Positions 26,946 through 36,690 of a stretch of 62,634 nt of DNA are shown one piece after another. The position numbers were made by a program, and so were the translations under genes. The DNA is from Pseudomonadota bacterium (GTDB lineage Bacteria > Pseudomonadota > Gammaproteobacteria > Steroidobacterales > Steroidobacteraceae). The stretch spans positions 1-62,634 of the forward strand of contig JADJBE010000012.1 of NCBI GenBank assembly GCA_016703895.1, written 5' to 3'. Each line of letters begins with the position of its first letter. The first letter of the stretch is position 1. Below the pieces are notes generated by a model that saw nothing but the letters and a program-made list of their open reading frames with translations, made no database searches and was not told where the DNA came from.

Positions 26946-27752
26946 CTAGAGTGAACTCAGCAGTCGCTCAGCGACGACAGCGTCAGCCGACGTGTTGACA
27001 TCCGCGAGCGGCAACTGCAATGCATCCGCCACCTGAATAAACATACCGAGTTCCAGAGCGCGTAGCTGCTCGAGCTTTTCCAAGGACTCGAGCGGCGTCG
27101 ACGCAGCAGCCGCAAGCTGCGCCAGCGCAACAGTCCTGTACGCATAAATGCCGATGTGTCGCCGCGCACTGGACAGCAATGGAACGCTTGAAAGACCCTC
27201 GGTATTGGACTGCGCGGGTTGCTGGCTGAGCACCCCGTTCATGCCCAACGTTGCGTCGCGATCACAGGGGATAGCGGCGCGGCTGAAGTACAGCGCTCGT
27301 CCGTCGCGCGCCGTGACGACCTTGACGACATTGATATCGAACAGCGCCGCAGCCGATCGCAGCGGCGCCGCCAACGTCGCGAGTTGTGCGGCCGGCACTG
27401 CGGCGAGCACGCCCGCCACTTGATCGATGATGGCGGGTGGTATCAGCGGCTCGTCACCTTGCACATTGACGACGATGTCGTCCGGCGGCCAGCCCTGGCG
27501 GCGAACCAGCTCCGCAATCCGATCGGTCCCGCTCGGATGGTCCTGCGACGTCAGCATCACTTGGGCACCAAAACCGGCGGCGACCTGCTCGATCCGTGCG
27601 TCGTCCGTCGCCACCCAGACCTCACTGGCGGCGCTCGCCACCGCGCGCTCGTAAACCCATTGCAGCATCGGTTTGCCCGCCAACGGCAGCAGCACCTTGC
27701 CCGGCAAACGCACCGAACCGTAGCGCGCAGGAATGACGACTCGAAATGTCAC
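26946..27752 (-). CDS. kdsB: CMP-KDO synthetase (3-deoxy-manno-octulosonate cytidylyltransferase)
   Basis: KdsB activates KDO with CTP for addition to lipid A. The 268-residue protein opens with VVIPARYGSVRLPGKVLLPLAGKPMLQWVYERA, the nucleotide-binding signature of the family. It carries the VATDDARI and NVQGDEPLI motifs that bind CTP/Mg. It ends next to ycaR and lpxK, in the standard LPS gene cluster. Confidence 0.96.
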   Translation of the reverse strand: MTFRVVIPARYGSVRLPGKVLLPLAGKPMLQWVYERAVASAASEVWVATDDARIEQVAAGFGAQVMLTSQDHPSGTDRIAELVRRQGWPPDDIVVNVQGDEPLIPPAIIDQVAGVLAAVPAAQLATLAAPLRSAAALFDINVVKVVTARDGRALYFSRAAIPCDRDATLGMNGVLSQQPAQSNTEGLSSVPLLSSARRHIGIYAYRTVALAQLAAAASTPLESLEKLEQLRALELGMFIQVADALQLPLADVNTSADAVVAERLLSSL

Positions 27753-27759
27753 GTCGGCC

Positions 27760-27948
27760 TCAACGCGACAGCAATGGATCGTCGGGCTGCAACTGCCTGG
27801 CCTGCTCCTCGAGCATCACCGGCATACCATCGACGATCGGAAAGGCCAATCGCTCGGCACGGCACACCAATACCTTCTCGGTACGCGCGTGCTGCAGCGG
27901 CCCTTTGCACAGCGGGCAAGCCAATATGTCCAATAATCGAGTATCCAC
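27760..27948 (-). CDS. ycaR: Trm112-family small zinc-binding-like protein YcaR
   Basis: A 62-residue Trm112/UPF0434 protein (LLDILACPLCKGPL...FPIVDGMPVMLEEQAR). A CPLC pair remains at the N-terminus, but the second Cys pair of zinc-binding Trm112 members is reduced to a single VCR Cys. It lies between lpxK and kdsB as in most proteobacteria, with a 7-base gap to kdsB. Its exact role is not established. Confidence 0.93.
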   Translation of the reverse strand: MDTRLLDILACPLCKGPLQHARTEKVLVCRAERLAFPIVDGMPVMLEEQARQLQPDDPLLSR

Positions 27949-27965
27949 TTGTTAGCGCCTTTTAG

Positions 27966-29006
27966 TTAGTGCCGTTTGGATTGGATGCGTTCCGTGATCA
28001 CCGTAAGCAGTTCGTTGGCTTCAAGAGCATTGAAGTGCGCGCTCACCGGCAAGCACCAGAATCGCGAGTCCGCCAAACCGGCGCATTTTACGGCATCTTT
28101 CTCGGTCATCAGCACCGGCGCATCATCGCCGAAGGCCAGATCCTGCAGCTTGAGCGCATAGTGATCGGGGAAGGGATGCTCGATGACATCGAGTCCGGCG
28201 CTGTGCAATAGCGCAAAAAAACGCCGTGGGTTACCGATGCCGGCTACCGCATGGACGGGCGCGCCACGAAACGACGCCAGCGAGCGCTTGGCGCCACGCT
28301 CCGCTACCGGTACGGCGTCACTTGGCAGCAGCGTCATGGTCAGAGCAGCACGGCCACGGGGCAGTGCTACATGCTGCGGCCAACCCTCGCCGTTCATGAC
28401 GACGAACGCAACACCGCGCAACCGTTGCAACGGCTCCCGGAGCGGCCCGGCTGGCAACTGGCGTCCGTTGCCAAAGCCACGCTCGCCGTCGACGACTACG
28501 ATCTCCAGATCACGCGCCAGCGCATAGTGCTGCAAGCCGTCATCGCTCAAGACCACGTCGACGCCCGCAGCAACTGCTGCCTGCGCGGCGGCAACTCGAT
28601 CGCGCCCGACGAACACCTTGCACTGAGAGCGTCGAGCAATAAGCACGGGTTCGTCGCCGACCTCGCGCGGGTCACTGCGAGCGGTAACCGTCTGAACCAC
28701 GCGCGCCGAGCCACCATAGCCGCGCGAAATGACACCAACGCGAAAACCCTGCCGCTGCAACTGCGATACCAAATAGATGACCAGCGGCGTCTTGCCACTA
28801 CCACCGACCGTGAGATTGCCAATCACGATTACCGGGCAACCTACTCCCAGCGCCTTGAACAGCCCAAGCCGATAGGCCAGACGGCGTAGTCGCGCGAGCC
28901 CGGCAAACAACCATGCCAGCGGCACCAGCCAAGCACCGCCGCTGGCCGCGCCATACCAGATCGATTCGAGCCAAGCCTGACCCACGCGCCGACGCGCGGC
29001 GCTCAA
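27966..29006 (-). CDS. lpxK: Tetraacyldisaccharide 4'-kinase
   Basis: LpxK phosphorylates the lipid A disaccharide at the inner membrane. The 346-residue protein has an N-terminal membrane helix (GGAWLVPLAWLFAGLARL) and a P-loop NLTVGGSGKTPLVIYL. The conserved SDDGLQHYAL and VDGERGFGNGRQLPAGPLREP blocks are also present. It overlaps the msbA stop by 4 bases (ATGA), so the two are coupled, fitting sequential steps of lipid A completion and export. Confidence 0.95.
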   Translation of the reverse strand: MSAARRRVGQAWLESIWYGAASGGAWLVPLAWLFAGLARLRRLAYRLGLFKALGVGCPVIVIGNLTVGGSGKTPLVIYLVSQLQRQGFRVGVISRGYGGSARVVQTVTARSDPREVGDEPVLIARRSQCKVFVGRDRVAAAQAAVAAGVDVVLSDDGLQHYALARDLEIVVVDGERGFGNGRQLPAGPLREPLQRLRGVAFVVMNGEGWPQHVALPRGRAALTMTLLPSDAVPVAERGAKRSLASFRGAPVHAVAGIGNPRRFFALLHSAGLDVIEHPFPDHYALKLQDLAFGDDAPVLMTEKDAVKCAGLADSRFWCLPVSAHFNALEANELLTVITERIQSKRH

Positions 29007-30752
29007 GCGGACGTCGCCTGTAGCCGGCTAAGCAGTGCATAGGCGCCGTTGCCCCCCAGCAGTTGCGCATGGGTACCCTGCTCGATGACCCGCCCTTCGT
29101 CCATCACGACGATCAGATCGGCCTGCTCGATAGTCGACAGGCGATGCGCTATTACCAGCGTCGTCCGGTCACGCTTCAAGGTGGTCAGTGCCTGCTGAAT
29201 GCGGCGTTCTGATTCGGTATCCAGCGCCGAGGTCGCCTCGTCGAGAATCAGCACTGGCGCATTCTTCAACAGCGCGCGCGCAATAGCGATCCGCTGACGT
29301 TGACCGCCCGAGAGCAAGGCACCTCGATCGCCGACCGGCGTGTCGAGTCCTTGCGGTAACTCGCTGGCAAACTCGGTTACCCAAGCGGCTGTCGCCGCCG
29401 CTTCGATCGCCTGCGGCGTGGCGACGCCCGACCCGAACGCGATGTTGTTACGGATCGTGTCGTTGAACAGCACCACATCCTGACTAACAAGACTGATCTG
29501 CTCGCGTAAATCGCGCAAAGCGTACTGGCGCACGTCGACGCCGTCGAGTAGCACGGCGCCAGCGCTCGGCTCGTAAAAACGCGGCACCAGACCGACCAGA
29601 CTCGACTTACCACTACCCGATTTGCCGACCAACGCGACGGTGCTGCCCGCCGGCACTTTGAGGGATACGTTGTGCAGAACGGCGCCATTATCGGCGTTAT
29701 ATACGAACGTCACATCGCGGAATTCGACCTCACCCCGTGCGCGCTGCAAGGCTTGCCCGCCAGTCAATTGTTCGGTGGGCTCATCGAGCACCTCGAACAC
29801 GCTGGCGCCCGCAGCGATGCCGGCTTGCAGCGCCACCGACACGCCTACCAAGCGCCGCAGCGGCGCCGTGATCATCAACAGGGCGGTGATGGAAGGCCAT
29901 GAAATCCCCGACCTGCATCGCCTTGCTCTCGACTTGGTTGAGTGCAACCCAAAGCACTGCGGCCAGACCAATGGCGGCAATCAACTGCACCACAGGATTG
30001 CTGGTCGCCTTGGCGGCGATCAGGCGCATGTTGCTGTGGCGGTTGTGCTCATTGACGGCTTCGAACGCTTCGGTCTCGCGCTCCTGCGCATTGAACACTT
30101 TGATGACTCGATGGCCATCGAGGGCCTCGCGCGTCACGCGCGTCACGTCGCCCATCGAGTTCTGGATACGCGCGCTATAGCGGCGGAACGAGCGATTGAT
30201 TTTCTGGATCAACCAACTGATCAAGGGAGCAATCGTCAAGGCGACCGCGGTCAATTTCCAATTGAGCCAGAACAGCATGCCGATCAGCGCGATGATGGTG
30301 AGCGTGTCCCGGATCAACACGGTGATGGAGTTAGTGGTTGCTTCAGCCACCTGCTCGATGTTGTAAGTCAGGCGCGACAGCATACCGGCGGTAGAGGCTC
30401 GATCGTAGTAAGCGGCTGGCAAGCGCAAGAAATGCGCGAACAGCTCGCCACGCAGCGCCTTGATGATCTGCCGACCGACGTAGCCCGGGAAATAGTTCGA
30501 GACGTAATCGCCAATGCCTCGCAACGTGAACAGTACGATGACCCCGAGCGGTACGGCCCAGAGAACGTCAGGATCCTTGATGACGAATGCGCTATTCAGA
30601 AAGTAGCGCACGAACCAGGCGAGTGCCGCGTCCGTTGCCGCAAACAGGCACATACCCAGCACGCCGATGGAAAACATGCCGAGGTGCGGGCGTGCATAGG
30701 CCAGCAGCCGCCGATAGACGCTGCCAGGACTCGCGATCTCCCGCTCAGTCAC
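29003..30752 (-). CDS. msbA: Lipid A export ABC transporter MsbA (one frameshift)
   Basis: The lipid A/LPS flippase, an ABC half-transporter with six membrane helices and one nucleotide-binding domain. The N-terminal part runs to VESKAMQVGDFMAF. The frame then changes near 29891 (one extra base) and resumes at ITALLMITAPLRRLVG. The ATPase domain shows Walker A GKSGSGKSSLV, signature LLSGGQRQRIAIARAL, Walker B VLILDEATSALD and the switch His in IAHRLS. MsbA is essential in Gram-negative bacteria, so the break is most likely a sequence error. It overlaps exbD by 4 bases. Confidence 0.93.
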
Positions 30753-31180
30753 GGCTTGCCGGCGGCCGGATCAGCAATCGTTGCGATATTGACGCGCGTA
30801 AAGCCGCTGCGCCCGATCACATCCATCGCGGTAACGACCGCTTGGTGCGTAGCACGCGCGTCAGCGCGAACGGTGATCGCCTTCTGTCGATCCGCACCGG
30901 CGACTTGCAATAGCGCCGCACGCAAAGTGTCGGGGCTTGAGTTGATCAATTCGCGTTCATTGACGCGATAGCCGCCCGTCTGCGTCACGGTCACGACCAG
31001 CGGATCCTCGGCCTGCTTGCCGGTGGGGACCAGGCTCGCTTCCGGTAGCTGCACTTTGATGCGCCCTTCGTCGATGAAGGTCGACGAAAGCATGAAGAAC
31101 ACGACTAACAACAGCACCACGTCGATCAGCGACGTGAGGTTGATCTCGGGCTCTTCGCTGCGCCGTGGCTTGAGGTTCAT
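30749..31180 (-). CDS. exbD: ExbD/TolR-family biopolymer transport protein
   Basis: A 143-residue inner-membrane protein with a single N-terminal helix carrying the essential membrane Asp (INLTSLIDVVLLLVVFFMLSS) and a periplasmic domain (VQLPEASLVPTGKQAEDPLVVTV). With ExbB it forms a proton-driven motor energising TonB- or Tol-type systems. It overlaps both exbB and msbA by 4 bases. In many gammaproteobacteria this pair is embedded in the lpxK-msbA operon, as here. Confidence 0.93.
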   Translation of the reverse strand: MNLKPRRSEEPEINLTSLIDVVLLLVVFFMLSSTFIDEGRIKVQLPEASLVPTGKQAEDPLVVTVTQTGGYRVNERELINSSPDTLRAALLQVAGADRQKAITVRADARATHQAVVTAMDVIGRSGFTRVNIATIADPAAGKP

Positions 31181-31854
31181 GCAACCTGCGGACCGGCGGT
31201 CGCAGTATCGCGTGTGGCAGCGGCACCCTGCCCGCGCGTCTCGGCTGCATCGAGCTGATCGACGAGCCGCAGCGCGTCCTTTTCCATCTCGATGACGATA
31301 CGGTCGACATTACCACGCAAATAGCGGTAGGCGACCAACGCCGGGATCGCGACCACGAGGCCAGCAGCAGTTGTGAGCAACGCCTCGCTGATGCCACCGG
31401 ACAGCATACGCGGATCGCCCATACCGCCCTCGTTGATGGCGTTGAACGCCTTGATGATGCCGGTGACGGTGCCGAGCAGGCCGAGCAGCGGCGAAATGCC
31501 CGCGATCGTGCCCAGCGTGTTGAGGAAGCGCTCCAGCTCGTGCACCACATGGCGGCCGGTGTCCTCGAGCCGCTCCATCATGATGGCGCGCCCCCGATGA
31601 CGGCTGCTGAGGCCAGCCGACAACACGCGGCCCAGCGGCGAGCTCTTCTCCAGCGCCTGCACCACCTTGTCGGTGACCTGGTCCTGCTCGACGAGCTGCG
31701 TGATCTTCTGGAACAGAGCGCGCGGCATTACCCGCTTCTCCTGCATAGTCCACAGACGTTCGAGAATAATGGCCGCAGCGACGATTGAACACGCAATGAT
31801 CGGCCACATCAAAGGGCCGCCGGCCCGCACGATTTCCCACATGTTGCTGATCAT
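31177..31854 (-). CDS. exbB: MotA/TolQ/ExbB proton channel protein
   Basis: A 225-residue inner-membrane protein of the ExbB/TolQ family. It has a first helix (GGPLMWPIIACSIVAAAIILERL), a cytoplasmic loop (ERFLNTLGTIAGISPLLGLLGTVTGIIKAF) and a final helix (ISEALLTTAAGLVVAIPALVAY) with the conserved Thr/Glu region. It lies 21 bases after comEC and overlaps exbD, so it belongs to one operon with them. Confidence 0.94.
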   Translation of the reverse strand: MISNMWEIVRAGGPLMWPIIACSIVAAAIILERLWTMQEKRVMPRALFQKITQLVEQDQVTDKVVQALEKSSPLGRVLSAGLSSRHRGRAIMMERLEDTGRHVVHELERFLNTLGTIAGISPLLGLLGTVTGIIKAFNAINEGGMGDPRMLSGGISEALLTTAAGLVVAIPALVAYRYLRGNVDRIVIEMEKDALRLVDQLDAAETRGQGAAATRDTATAGPQVA

Positions 31855-31875
31855 ACCTAACTGCGGGCCCGAGGG

Positions 31876-34173
31876 TCACGGCTCTGGACGACTGCGCCAC
31901 AGGAATGGATAGTCGTTGCTGCCCACAAGCTCGATATTGAGTGAGTGTGACCGTCGTCGCACCTTGACGACAGGACTGCTGTCGGTCTCGATCACTCGCG
32001 CCCCCTGCGCGCGCCAGCGGCGCAGCACCGCGGCACGTGGTGACGTCGAGCGTGTCGCAACGGCACCGGTCACAACCGCAACACTCGGCCTGGTGTTCAC
32101 CAGCCATTCGGCTGACGATCCTGCCGCACTACCTCGCCTGGACATCAGCAATAGATCGCTGTTGAGGGCACGACCGCCATCGCTCGCACGCCGGACTGCA
32201 TCGCGCTCGGCCGCCTGGTCGTAATCGCCCGCCAGCAGCATCGAGCCACTCGGGGTCGACACTCTGAGGGCGCAGTATTCGTGCTCGCCACTGGCACCGA
32301 CTAGCAACTCGATGCGCACGCCATCGAAGTGCCTGGACTCACCATCGACGCAGGGCCGATACGGCAGCAGGCTGCCGTGCCACGACCCACCGCCACGCAA
32401 CTGACCGACCTCGACTCGAGTGACCAGTCGCCCGAGCCCGGCGGCCCGATCCTGCGTCACACGCGGCAGCACGACCAGGTCGAGTCGCGACTCGCGCGGC
32501 ACCAGCAGACCAGCGTTCAAAAGGTTTTGCAGTGGTCGGCCGCGGCTATCGAAATAGTCACCCGTGTCGTATAGCACCGTGCGGGTCGCCGTCTGCAACA
32601 CCACGGCGACACCGCGCCCCGTGTCGTAGATGGTGGTATCGAATTCTCCGGCGGCGAGTTTGGTCTCACCGACACTCAACAGCGGCAGCAGTGCCGCGAC
32701 CGTCGACAGCCTGAGCCGCAGCGACAAGGGCGACAACGCGCAGACGAGCGCCACGCCCACGAGTGGATACCACACGACTGGCGGCTCGATGGTTAGCCGA
32801 CTCAACGGCCATTCGGCGGCCGCGGCCAACGGCGGCCAACCGTAGGCGTACAGACTTTCTGCAAGCCGCAACAACGCGCCGCCTGCTCCCGGCCAGACCA
32901 GCATCCCTAACGACCCGAGCAACACCAGCGGCACGAGAACAAACGAGATCACCGGTATCGCCACCACATTGACCAGCAGTGAGGACACCGATAGCGAGCC
33001 GAACATGGCGACCGTAGCGGGCGCCAGCGCCAGCACGATCGCCAGTTGCACCCGACCGGCTGCCCACCAGTTTGGCACGCGACGCACCCGCGGCAGCTCG
33101 ATCCACAAGATCGCCGCCACCGCACCAAATGACAGCCACAGCCCAGCCGCTAACGGCGACACGGGGTCCAGTAGCAGGACTGCTACCAACGCGGCCGTCA
33201 GAATATGTGCACCTGAGAGCGCGCGCTGCTGCCATTGAATGGCGGCAAACACCGCCAACATGATGAGCGTGCGTTGCGTCGGCACCGACCAACCTGCCAG
33301 CAACGCATAGCCCCAGGCCGCAAGCAAACCAGCCCCGAGCGCGAACGGCTCCCGATCAGCGAGCAACGGCGCGCCAGGTGCGAGACGCCAGATACGGCGC
33401 GCGATCGCGCAGGCAACTAGCGCAAACAAGGTGACATGCAAGCCGGAGATTGCGACCAGATGGGTCGTGCCGGTGGCCGCAAACACGCGCCATTGCTCGC
33501 GCGTCATACGGTCTGTGAGACCCACCGCCAACGCGCGAATCAATGCGGCGGCATCACGATCGACCACCGCTCGCTCGATGCCACGCGCAATGCGTTCGCG
33601 CAGCGCATCAATCGACGGCGCGGCAAGGCGCTGGCGCGCATTGAGCACGGCTGGCATGACGATGGCGCGGGCATGGATTTGATCGCGCAGCCAGATGCGC
33701 TCCAAATCGATCGCGCGGCGTGACGGGATCTGGGTATCGAGACGTATGAGCCACTGCCATGTCTCGTGGGCGACGAGTCCTGGCGGTGCGCCACGCCAGC
33801 GCACACGGAACGTGCGCACTGGCTCATCAGAGCGGCTGCGGGGCAACAGCGTACGCACCCGCGCATCAAAACTGGCCTCGTCGCCCTCCAAGTCCGGCAC
33901 TGTCAGAATCTCCCCGACGATGAGCAATCGCTCACCGTCGGCGCTGGCTGGTAGACGCAGGCTCAACCAGTCCTCGACCGCCAGCGACAGCAGTGCAAAA
34001 CCAGCCACTGCCGCCGCCAGGCCTTGCACCCACCGTGCCCAGCGGCCGCTACGACACCGCCAAACACAAAGCGCCGCGGCTGCCAGTGCCAGCCAGCACC
34101 AGACAGGGCGAGGTGCAGCAACCGCCAGCAGCCCAACGAGATGACCCACAAAAAATGCGATGCCCGACAGCAC
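31876..34173 (-). CDS. comEC: ComEC/Rec2 DNA-uptake channel with degenerate metallo-beta-lactamase domain
   Basis: The inner-membrane channel for natural transformation: N-terminal DUF4131 region, the Competence membrane domain (RALAVGLTDRMTREQWRVFAATGTTHLVAISGLHVTLFAL) and a C-terminal metallo-beta-lactamase-like domain. The C-terminal domain has lost its metal ligands. The HxxDxDH-type motif reads LPRVTQDRAAGLG, the later His pair is replaced in LLMSRRGSAAGSS, and only the LYDTGD and LLAGDYD strands remain. Nuclease activity is therefore unlikely, while the channel looks intact. The length (765) is normal. Confidence 0.92.
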   Translation of the reverse strand: MLSGIAFFVGHLVGLLAVAAPRPVWCWLALAAAALCVWRCRSGRWARWVQGLAAAVAGFALLSLAVEDWLSLRLPASADGERLLIVGEILTVPDLEGDEASFDARVRTLLPRSRSDEPVRTFRVRWRGAPPGLVAHETWQWLIRLDTQIPSRRAIDLERIWLRDQIHARAIVMPAVLNARQRLAAPSIDALRERIARGIERAVVDRDAAALIRALAVGLTDRMTREQWRVFAATGTTHLVAISGLHVTLFALVACAIARRIWRLAPGAPLLADREPFALGAGLLAAWGYALLAGWSVPTQRTLIMLAVFAAIQWQQRALSGAHILTAALVAVLLLDPVSPLAAGLWLSFGAVAAILWIELPRVRRVPNWWAAGRVQLAIVLALAPATVAMFGSLSVSSLLVNVVAIPVISFVLVPLVLLGSLGMLVWPGAGGALLRLAESLYAYGWPPLAAAAEWPLSRLTIEPPVVWYPLVGVALVCALSPLSLRLRLSTVAALLPLLSVGETKLAAGEFDTTIYDTGRGVAVVLQTATRTVLYDTGDYFDSRGRPLQNLLNAGLLVPRESRLDLVVLPRVTQDRAAGLGRLVTRVEVGQLRGGGSWHGSLLPYRPCVDGESRHFDGVRIELLVGASGEHEYCALRVSTPSGSMLLAGDYDQAAERDAVRRASDGGRALNSDLLLMSRRGSAAGSSAEWLVNTRPSVAVVTGAVATRSTSPRAAVLRRWRAQGARVIETDSSPVVKVRRRSHSLNIELVGSNDYPFLWRSRPEP

Positions 34174-34207
34174 AAGGCCTCCATGCCAGTGCTACAGTTC
34201 TGAATCA

Positions 34208-34774
34208 ATGCCGCGACGCTTTCTCAAGAGATTCACACCGAGTCGCGACGCTATCCATGCCAGCCGATGGCTGCGCCCGTTCAAGCATCTGCTGACCGAT
34301 CCGCGACTCTGGTCGCCGCAACGCCGGACAGTCGCGCCGGCATTCGGCGCCGGCTTGGCGATCTCTTTCATACCGCTGCCCGTGCACCTGCTGCTCGCGG
34401 CGCTGGTCGCCGCGGTGGCACGGATCAATGTGCCCACGATCGTGGCGACCGTGTTCTTTTCAAACCCGGTCACGATCGTGCCAATCTTTTATTTTGCCTA
34501 CCGCGTCGGCACGCTGGTCACCGGATTTCGACCGCAACCGTTTGAATTCTCACTGTCCTGGGATTGGTTGCAGCACGGCCTTGGGCCCCTATGGCAGCCG
34601 TTTCTGGTCGGTTGCCTCGTTTGTGCAGTGGTGTTTGGCCTCGTGGGTTGGTTTGCGGTCGACCAAGCCTGGCGAACCGCTGTTCGGCGGCGCCTCGAAC
34701 GCCGCCGCGCCCGATCAGCTGCCCAAGTTGCCGCGTTGCGCGTCACCGAGACCGACGAGTCGCCCCTCGGCTAG
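34208..34774 (+). CDS. DUF2062 membrane protein
   Basis: A 188-residue protein of the DUF2062 family. After a basic N-terminus (MPRRFLKRFTPSRDAI...RPFKHLLTDPRLW) it has membrane helices (APAFGAGLAISFIPLPVHLLLAALVAAVARINVPTIVATVFFSNPVTIVPIFYFAYRVG) and ends in an Arg-rich tail. The family has no assigned function. Many gammaproteobacteria carry it beside comEC. Its last 60 bases overlap the end of lolD on the opposite strand. I chose the ATG at 34208; earlier in-frame codons overlap comEC's start. Confidence 0.85.
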   Translation: MPRRFLKRFTPSRDAIHASRWLRPFKHLLTDPRLWSPQRRTVAPAFGAGLAISFIPLPVHLLLAALVAAVARINVPTIVATVFFSNPVTIVPIFYFAYRVGTLVTGFRPQPFEFSLSWDWLQHGLGPLWQPFLVGCLVCAVVFGLVGWFAVDQAWRTAVRRRLERRRARSAAQVAALRVTETDESPLG

Positions 34775-35449
34775 CTCCAGCGTGCGCTCCATGCGCTCAG
34801 CCAGCTTTAGATCGTGAGTCACGATTACCAGACTCGTGCCGCGTTCCCGATTGAGCTCCAACATCAACTCGAACACCTGCGCCGCGTTGCGGCCGTCAAG
34901 GTTGCCGGTGGGCTCATCGGCCAGTACCAGCGCCGGCTCAGTAACCAGCGCCCGCGCAACCGCAGCCCGCTGCCGCTCACCGCCCGACAACTCATGCGGT
35001 CGATGCTCGAGGCGCGCACCGAGGCCGACTCTATCGAGCACGGCGCGGGCACGCTCGCGAGCTTCGCTCACTGCCATGCGCCGCACGAGCAACGGCATCG
35101 CGACATTCTCGAGCGCGGAGAACTCTGGCAGCAGGTGATGAAACTGATAGATGAAGCCAAGCGTTCGATTCCGCAAGCTGCCGCGCGCGCTTTCACCCAG
35201 CGCATGAATATCCTGGCCGGCGATCTCGACTCGGCCACTGGTCGGCCGATCGAGTCCGCCAATGATCTGCAACAACGTCGTCTTGCCAGATCCCGACGCA
35301 CCCACCACTGCGACCCGCTCGCCCGCCGCCACGCTGAAATCGAGGCCACGTAACACCTCGAGCGTCGCCGGGCCTTCGCGAAACTGACGCGAAACGCCAC
35401 TGGCTACCAACACCGGTTGGCGAGCGTCGCCGGGAATCGTATCAGTCAT
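34715..35449 (-). CDS. lolD: Lipoprotein-releasing ABC transporter ATPase LolD
   Basis: The cytoplasmic ATPase of the LolCDE complex, which extracts lipoproteins from the inner membrane for outer-membrane delivery. It shows Walker A GASGSGKTTLL, signature LSGGERQRAAVARAL, Walker B LVLADEPTGNLD and H-loop VTHDLKLAERM. The ATG at 35449 gives the expected family length (244 residues); the longer in-frame extension is only lolE shadow. It overlaps the preceding LolC/E gene by 8 bases. Confidence 0.95.
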   Translation of the reverse strand: MTDTIPGDARQPVLVASGVSRQFREGPATLEVLRGLDFSVAAGERVAVVGASGSGKTTLLQIIGGLDRPTSGRVEIAGQDIHALGESARGSLRNRTLGFIYQFHHLLPEFSALENVAMPLLVRRMAVSEARERARAVLDRVGLGARLEHRPHELSGGERQRAAVARALVTEPALVLADEPTGNLDGRNAAQVFELMLELNRERGTSLVIVTHDLKLAERMERTLELAEGRLVGLGDAQRGNLGS

Positions 35450-36683
35450 GTCGCAAAGCCTCTGCCGGTTGAGTGCGCGACGCGCGCCACGCGGGATAGA
35501 TGGTCGCCACTGCACACAGCGCGAATGCGACGCCACAGATCCTGAGCACATCGCCAGGCTGGACCCACGCTGGCAGGTCACTCATGAGATAGACCTTCGG
35601 ATCAAGAAACTGAATACCGACCAAGCTCTCAATCGCTCGCACGATAGACTCGATATTGTTAGCCAGGAGCACGCCCAACACGGCGCCCAGAGCAGTGCCA
35701 ACAAGCCCGATCAATACACCCTGCACGACGAACGTTGCCAGAATATTGGCGGGACCTGCGCCAAGTGTACGCAGGATGGCAATATCAGATTGTTTCTCCT
35801 TCACGATCATCACGAGGGTGGCGACGATATTAAAGGCCGCCACCGCCACGATCAGTAGCAGGATCAGAAACAGCATCGACTTAGTGAGCTCGATCGAGCG
35901 GAAGAAATTGGCATGGTTACGCGTCCAATCACTGACGAAAAACCCGCCGCCCAAGGTTAGCGCGAGCTGATGCACCATCTGCGGCGCACGCCAGGGGTCA
36001 TCGAGTGCGAGGCGCAAGCCGGACACCTCAGCACCCATCCGATACAGACGCGCGGCATCGGCAATGTGCACCAGCGCAAGGCCACGGTCGAACTCGTACA
36101 TGCCCGAAGTGAACAGACCGCTAACACGAAGCCTGCGCATCCGCGGCACGATGCCAGTGGGGGTCGCAGTGCCCTCCGGCGCCACGAAAATCACATCGTC
36201 ACCCACTCGCACGCCGAGCTCAGCAGCGAGCGCCGTGCCAAGAATGACTTTGAAGCCGCCGTCCGTCAGCTCATCGAGCGAGCCTTGTTCGATCCGATCC
36301 GCGATACCCACCGCGCGCTTCTCCAACTGCGGGTCGAGACCGCGAATCTGGGCGCCGACCACTCGCGATCGATTGGCAAACAAGCCACGGGATTCGATGT
36401 AAGGCACAGCCACACGGACCCCTGGCGTTTGCTCGGCGACATCGCGCGCAGCCTGCCAGTCCGGCAGCCTACCCTCCAGACCCGACAGTGTGGCATGCGC
36501 AGTGACCGACAGTATCCGCGCACGCAGCTCGCGCTCAAAGCCGTTCATGACGGACAGCACCACGATCAACACCGCCACGCCCAGCGCCAACCCCAGCACC
36601 GACATCACAGCCACGAATGAGACGAAACCGCGCCGATGCGTGGAACGCAGATAACGGGTGCCAATGCGCCATTCGTAGGACAT
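35442..36683 (-). CDS. LolC/LolE-family lipoprotein-releasing permease (second copy)
   Basis: A 413-residue inner-membrane subunit of the Lol system: an N-terminal helix (GFVSFVAVMSVLGLALGVAVLIVVLSVMNGFERELRARIL), a large periplasmic domain and three C-terminal helices (FRSIELTKSMLFLILLLIVAVAAFNIVATLVMIVKEKQSDIAILRTLGA). It closely resembles the gene at 36691-37944, 7 bases upstream. Which one is LolC and which LolE cannot be settled by eye. It is followed by lolD in one operon. Confidence 0.92.
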   Translation of the reverse strand: MSYEWRIGTRYLRSTHRRGFVSFVAVMSVLGLALGVAVLIVVLSVMNGFERELRARILSVTAHATLSGLEGRLPDWQAARDVAEQTPGVRVAVPYIESRGLFANRSRVVGAQIRGLDPQLEKRAVGIADRIEQGSLDELTDGGFKVILGTALAAELGVRVGDDVIFVAPEGTATPTGIVPRMRRLRVSGLFTSGMYEFDRGLALVHIADAARLYRMGAEVSGLRLALDDPWRAPQMVHQLALTLGGGFFVSDWTRNHANFFRSIELTKSMLFLILLLIVAVAAFNIVATLVMIVKEKQSDIAILRTLGAGPANILATFVVQGVLIGLVGTALGAVLGVLLANNIESIVRAIESLVGIQFLDPKVYLMSDLPAWVQPGDVLRICGVAFALCAVATIYPAWRASRTQPAEALRHD

Positions 36684-36690
36684 ACGTGCG

